NCBI GenBank assembly: GCA_031396205.1
Contig: JANNKH010000086.1
Coordinates: 113,359 to 177,358, forward strand
Length of the DNA: 64,000 nucleotides
Origin: CAISIP01 sp031396205
GTDB lineage: Bacteria > Pseudomonadota > Gammaproteobacteria > Burkholderiales > Burkholderiaceae_C
Direction of reading: 5' to 3'
Below, in pieces: positions 60,575-64,000 of the stretch (position 1 is its first letter; each line of letters opens with the position of its first letter). The notes below the pieces were generated by a model that saw only the letters and a list, made by a program, of their open reading frames with translations, made no database searches and was not told the origin of the DNA. The translations under genes and the position numbers were made by a program.

Positions 60575-63466
60575 ATGACAGCCACACGCAGCACCAAAAA
60601 AACTATTGCCTCAATGCCGCCCCAGTCCATCAGTGAAGAAGTGCTGCTGGAAAAATACGCCAAGGGCGAAGAAAAGACGATTGCCGAGGTGAACCAGCGG
60701 GTTGCCCGCGCGTTGGCGATGGCCGAGGCGCCGGATCAGCGCAGCCACTGGGAAGCGCACTTTTTGCAGGCGCTGCAAAGCGGGTTTCTGCCGGCTGGTC
60801 GCATCCAGTCCGCGGCCGGCACCGAGCTTTCGGCCACGCTGATCAACTGCTTCGTGCAACCGGTGGGCGACTCCATCGCGCATGACGAAGACGGTCATCC
60901 CGGCATCTATATCGCGCTGACACAGGCCGCCGAGACCATGCGCAAGGGTGGCGGGGTCGGATATGACTTCTCGCGTATCCGACCCCGCGGTGCCTGGGTC
61001 GGCAGCACCCAAAGCAGTGCATCGGGCCCGGTGAGCTACATGCATGTCTACGACCGCTCCTGCGAAACCGTCGAGTCGGCCGGCGCGCGGCGAGGTGCGC
61101 AGATGGGCGTGCTGCGCTGTGACCACCCCGACATCGAGGAGTTCATCCGCGCCAAGGATGGCGGTGGCCTCAGCAATTTCAATATTTCCGTGGGGGTGAC
61201 CGACGCCTTCATGCAGGCAGTAGAGCAGGACGCGGTCGTCGAACTGCGGCACCGGGCCGAGCCTGGCGTCGCGCAAAAGGAGGCTGGCGCCTACCAGGTC
61301 ACGCCGGCGCAGGGTAACGCCTATTGGGTCTACCGCAAGCTGCCCGCGCGCCAGCTGTGGGACCAGATCATGCGCTCCACCTATGACCATGCCGAGCCGG
61401 GCGTGCTGTTCCTGGACCCTATCAACAACGACAACAACCTGCGGTACTGCGAGACGATCTCCAGTACGAACCCGTGCGGTGAACAGCCCCTGCCCGCCTA
61501 TGGCTGCTGTTGCCTGGGTTCGATCGACCTTACCCGTTTCGTGCGCGAACCCTTTCAATCACAGGCGCGCTTCGACCATGCCGGGTTAGCTGCATTGGCC
61601 GGCGTTGCGACGCGCATGCTCGACAACGTGCTCGACATCACCGTCTGGCCGCTGCCCGAGCAGCAGCAGGAAGCGCGCAACAAGCGCCGCGTCGGGCTGG
61701 GCTTTACCGGCCTGGGCGATGCGCTGATCATGCTCGGCCTGCATTACGACAGCGATCCGGCGCGCACCATGGCGCGCCAGATCAGCCAGAGCCTGCGCGA
61801 CGCGGCGTACACCGCATCGTGCGACCTGGCGCGTGAACGTGGTGCCTTTCCCTTGTTCAATGCCGACCTGTACCTGAGCGGGCATGGCTTCGCTTCGCGC
61901 CTGCCGCAATCGATCAAGGACCGCATCCGCGCCCACGGCATCCGCAACTCGCACCTGCTGTCGATCGCGCCCACTGGCACCATCAGCCTGGCATTCGCCG
62001 ACAACGCCAGCAATGGCATCGAGCCGCCGTTCAGCTGGACCTACACGCGCAAGAAGCGCATGCCGAACGGCGGCTTCAAGGAGTATCCGGTACAGGACCA
62101 CGCCTGGCGCCTGTTCCACCACCTGCATGGCGCTGACACGCCGCTTCCGCCGGCCTTTGTCACTGCGCTGGAACTCAGTGCGCAGGCCCATGCGGCCATG
62201 GTGGCGGCAGTGGCGCCTTACATCGATACGGCGATTTCGAAAACAGTCAATGTGCCGGCCGACTATCCCTACGCAGATTTTCAGGATCTGTACCTGCAGG
62301 CCTGGAAGTCCGGCCTCAAGGGCCTGGCCACCTACCGGCCCAACAATGTGCTCGGATCGGTACTGCATACCGACCCGCCAGCGGCCGCCGCAGAGCCGCT
62401 GGTGGTGCGTGACACCAATCGCCGCCTGGCGCTGGATCGGTTGCCGGCACCGGTGCTGTCATCGTTGCGCTGGCCGGGCCGACCGGAGCTGCCGGCCGGC
62501 AACCCGGCCTGGACCTTCATGGTGCACCACCCGTTCGGCGACTTCGCGCTGTTCGTCGGTGAACTGGCGCCCGACGAAGGCGGCGCGCCGCGCCCGTTCG
62601 AGGTCTGGGTCAATGGCGCGGAGCAACCGCGCGGACTCGGCGCGCTGGCCAAAACCCTGTCGATGGACCTGCGCGCCAACGACGCGGCCTGGTTGCAGCT
62701 CAAGCTCGATGCGCTGGCCACCGTGGCCGAAGAACGCAGCTTCGAGATGCCGTTCCCGCCCAATGGCGAGAAGCGGCTGTTCCCCGGTGTGGTTGCCGCC
62801 ACCGCGGCGGTGATCCGCTGGCGCTGCGAACAGCTCCAGCCGACTGGCGGCAAGGCCGGGCCGACACCGGTGCTGGACGCCATGTTCAGCCGCGGCGAAC
62901 CGGTGACCGGCCCCGGCGGTACCCTGGCCTGGGCCGTCGATGTCGACAACCCGGCCACCGGCGAACAGCTCACGCTGACGCTCAAGGAGATCACGCTGCC
63001 ACAACATGACGGCGGAGCGGTCACCCGGCCCTGCGCCATGGGACTGTCGGGCAACTACCCGCGCGCCTATGACGGTCTGGCGCGGCTGCTGTCGCTGGAC
63101 ATGCGGGTCATCGACCCGGCATGGATCGGCATGAAGCTGCGCAAGCTGCTCAACTACGCCGAGCCGCTGGGCCACTTCATGGCCTTCGTGCCCGGCCTGC
63201 CGCACAACGAACGCCGCCAGCAGGTCTGGCCCTCCACCGTGGCCTATCTGGCGCGCCTGGTGATCCACCGCTACGCGATGCTTGGTGTGCTGGATGAAGA
63301 AGGTTACCCAGTGCGCGAGATGGGCGTGCTGCAGAACCCGGCAGGCCGTCGCGAACGAGCCCCGCTAGCCGGCCGGCCGTGTCCGGAGTGTGGCAATCCG
63401 ACGGTGATCAGGAAAGATGGTTGCGACTTCTGCACGGCGTGCGGGTATGTGGGGCAGTGCGGGTGA
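60575..63466 (+). CDS. nrdJ: Adenosylcobalamin-dependent ribonucleotide reductase (class II)
   Basis: 963-residue class II reductase that makes deoxynucleotides with or without oxygen. Features are N-terminal cysteine TLINCFVQP, substrate loop GGGVGYDFSRIRP, the radical region STNPCGEQPL, and a C-terminal redox tail (CPECGNP, CDFCTACGYVGQCG). A large insertion of about 230 residues between the barrel and the tail is usual in proteobacterial NrdJ. No cobalamin riboswitch or NrdR box is visible in the 167 bp upstream. ATG 60575 is a reasonable start; 60614 is an alternative. Confidence 0.95.
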   Translation: MTATRSTKKTIASMPPQSISEEVLLEKYAKGEEKTIAEVNQRVARALAMAEAPDQRSHWEAHFLQALQSGFLPAGRIQSAAGTELSATLINCFVQPVGDSIAHDEDGHPGIYIALTQAAETMRKGGGVGYDFSRIRPRGAWVGSTQSSASGPVSYMHVYDRSCETVESAGARRGAQMGVLRCDHPDIEEFIRAKDGGGLSNFNISVGVTDAFMQAVEQDAVVELRHRAEPGVAQKEAGAYQVTPAQGNAYWVYRKLPARQLWDQIMRSTYDHAEPGVLFLDPINNDNNLRYCETISSTNPCGEQPLPAYGCCCLGSIDLTRFVREPFQSQARFDHAGLAALAGVATRMLDNVLDITVWPLPEQQQEARNKRRVGLGFTGLGDALIMLGLHYDSDPARTMARQISQSLRDAAYTASCDLARERGAFPLFNADLYLSGHGFASRLPQSIKDRIRAHGIRNSHLLSIAPTGTISLAFADNASNGIEPPFSWTYTRKKRMPNGGFKEYPVQDHAWRLFHHLHGADTPLPPAFVTALELSAQAHAAMVAAVAPYIDTAISKTVNVPADYPYADFQDLYLQAWKSGLKGLATYRPNNVLGSVLHTDPPAAAAEPLVVRDTNRRLALDRLPAPVLSSLRWPGRPELPAGNPAWTFMVHHPFGDFALFVGELAPDEGGAPRPFEVWVNGAEQPRGLGALAKTLSMDLRANDAAWLQLKLDALATVAEERSFEMPFPPNGEKRLFPGVVAATAAVIRWRCEQLQPTGGKAGPTPVLDAMFSRGEPVTGPGGTLAWAVDVDNPATGEQLTLTLKEITLPQHDGGAVTRPCAMGLSGNYPRAYDGLARLLSLDMRVIDPAWIGMKLRKLLNYAEPLGHFMAFVPGLPHNERRQQVWPSTVAYLARLVIHRYAMLGVLDEEGYPVREMGVLQNPAGRRERAPLAGRPCPECGNPTVIRKDGCDFCTACGYVGQCG

Positions 63467-63572
63467 CACTTGTTCTTGGCCGCATGGTTGATCTTTCCCA
63501 AGATCATGACAAACCGGATACGGGTGGCACAGCGTGGGATCAGGCCGGCGGCGCATTGGGCTGCCCGGCTGA

Positions 63573-63622
63573 TCGAGTAGGGACCCCCATCGCTGGGGGC
63601 CTCTCTCACAGAACCGTACTTG
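63573..63622 (-). mobile_element. 3' tip of a group II intron (domain V remnant and domain VI)
   Basis: On the minus strand AAGTACGGTTC matches the 3' half of intron domain V. It is followed by TGTGAGAGAGG, a CCCCCA-GCGA-TGGGGG hairpin as in domain VI, and CTACTCGA, the common 3' end. The 5' half of domain V (GAGCCGT...GAAA) is absent because the IS21 end follows. No reverse transcriptase is in the window. Confidence 0.6.
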
Positions 63623-63629
63623 TGCTGTT

Positions 63630-64000
63630 TGTTGGCGCCGACCGAAAACTGACCCACTTACAGGGGATGTGCTGATCTAAAACTGGCCCAGGTGTTTTAC
63701 TGGCTCTGTCTTAATTTTAGGCAGGAGCAAAAAGGTGGTCACCATGGAAATGTTGGGCAGGATTCGACGGCTGCATTTACGCGACAAGAAGTCGCTGCAC
63801 GAGATAGCGAAGACCACGGGGTTATCGCGCAACACCATACGCAGATGGTTGAGGACTGCCGATGAAGCGGCGCTGCCCGTGTACCGGCGCAATGAGCAGC
63901 CTGGCAAGCTCACGGCGTTTTACGAAGTGCTGGATCAGGCACTCAAAGCCGACTCGCACCGCATCAAACAGAACCGGCGCACGGCCAAGGCGCTGCTGGC
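63630..64000 (+). mobile_element. Left end of an IS21-family insertion sequence, partial
   Basis: The element appears to begin at TGTTGGCGCCGACCG (63630). Two copies of a terminal binding repeat, AAAACTGACCCA (63645-63656) and AAAACTGGCCCA (63679-63690), lie before the transposase gene, as IS21 elements show. The right end is outside the window. Confidence 0.8.
63744..64000 (+). CDS. istA: IS21-family transposase IstA, partial
   Basis: The first 85 residues of IstA are present; the frame is open to the right edge. The N-terminal helix-turn-helix is clear (MLGRIRRLHLRDKKSLHEI, TGLSRNTIRRWL), followed by the start of the linker (KADSHRIKQNRRTAKALL). The DDE domain and IstB lie beyond the window. 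AGGAG lies 17 bases before the ATG and AAAGGTGG 6 bases before. Confidence 0.9.
   Translation, partial: MEMLGRIRRLHLRDKKSLHEIAKTTGLSRNTIRRWLRTADEAALPVYRRNEQPGKLTAFYEVLDQALKADSHRIKQNRRTAKALL

Noticed and set aside
63489..63506. TGATCTT-TCCC-AAGATCA hairpin as terminator of nrdJ
   Set aside because: The stem is only 7 bp, AT-containing, and no T-run follows.

Overview
The window is GC-rich, densely coded DNA that most resembles a betaproteobacterium, probably Burkholderiales. The evidence is the homogentisate route for aromatic amino acids, a B12-dependent ribonucleotide reductase with its usual small neighbour, an NnrS locus, a PEP-CTERM protein and polar amino-acid ABC systems. No rRNA, tRNA or CRISPR array is visible. 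Species cannot be fixed from the sequence.

Layout. 1-2.0 kb: thiamine importer genes thiB-thiP (thiP runs off the left edge) behind a TPP riboswitch, minus strand. 2.2-4.8 kb: a coupled pair, beta-lactamase-like serine hydrolase and PLP ammonia-lyase. 4.9-7.5 kb: an orphan FtsX/MacB-type permease. 7.6-8.1 kb: a universal stress protein.

8.4-30.7 kb is the most unusual part: seven plus-strand genes that look like a dedicated export and display system. They encode a GAF-HlyD adaptor, a PqqD-like/M50 peptidase/HlyD fusion, a cut-down SecA-like ATPase, a periplasmic adaptor, a 3742-residue repeat protein (LEPR-XLL-like N-terminus, DUF4347, LamG-like, beta-helix, seven propeller-like repeats, 123-residue repeats, C-terminal membrane helix), a hybrid histidine kinase and a REC-(GGDEF)-EAL response regulator. 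Adjacent frames often overlap or touch. The cluster has no ABC-exporter ATPase, TolC-like protein or RTX repeat.

30.7-33.2 kb holds a beta-propeller protein, a MoaD/ThiS-like protein and a core methionine synthase. 33.4-43.0 kb is an amino-acid/amine uptake and catabolic region with two ABC systems that appear to share one ATPase, plus Rieske oxygenase, AhpD-like, HD-domain, GST and creatininase-type genes. Three genes on its plus-strand arm are decayed: an internally deleted 2OG oxygenase, a permease frameshifted at a GCCA repeat, and an aspartoacylase-type remnant.

43.1-50.1 kb: a pentapeptide-repeat protein, 5-formyl-THF cyclo-ligase, and the tyrosine/phenylalanine operon hppD-hmgA-fahA-phhA read away from an Lrp/AsnC regulator. 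50.1-51.7 kb: a PEP-CTERM protein with a sigma-54-like promoter, flanked by a 112-bp direct duplication of the regulator's 3' end. 51.8-60.4 kb: an MFS exporter, a nitronate monooxygenase-nnrS-SirB2 operon with an FNR/Dnr-like box, an SDR, an alpha/beta hydrolase, a WS/DGAT acyltransferase and a small conserved protein. 60.6-63.5 kb: nrdJ. The right end holds the 3' tip of a group II intron cut by the left end of an IS21-family element.
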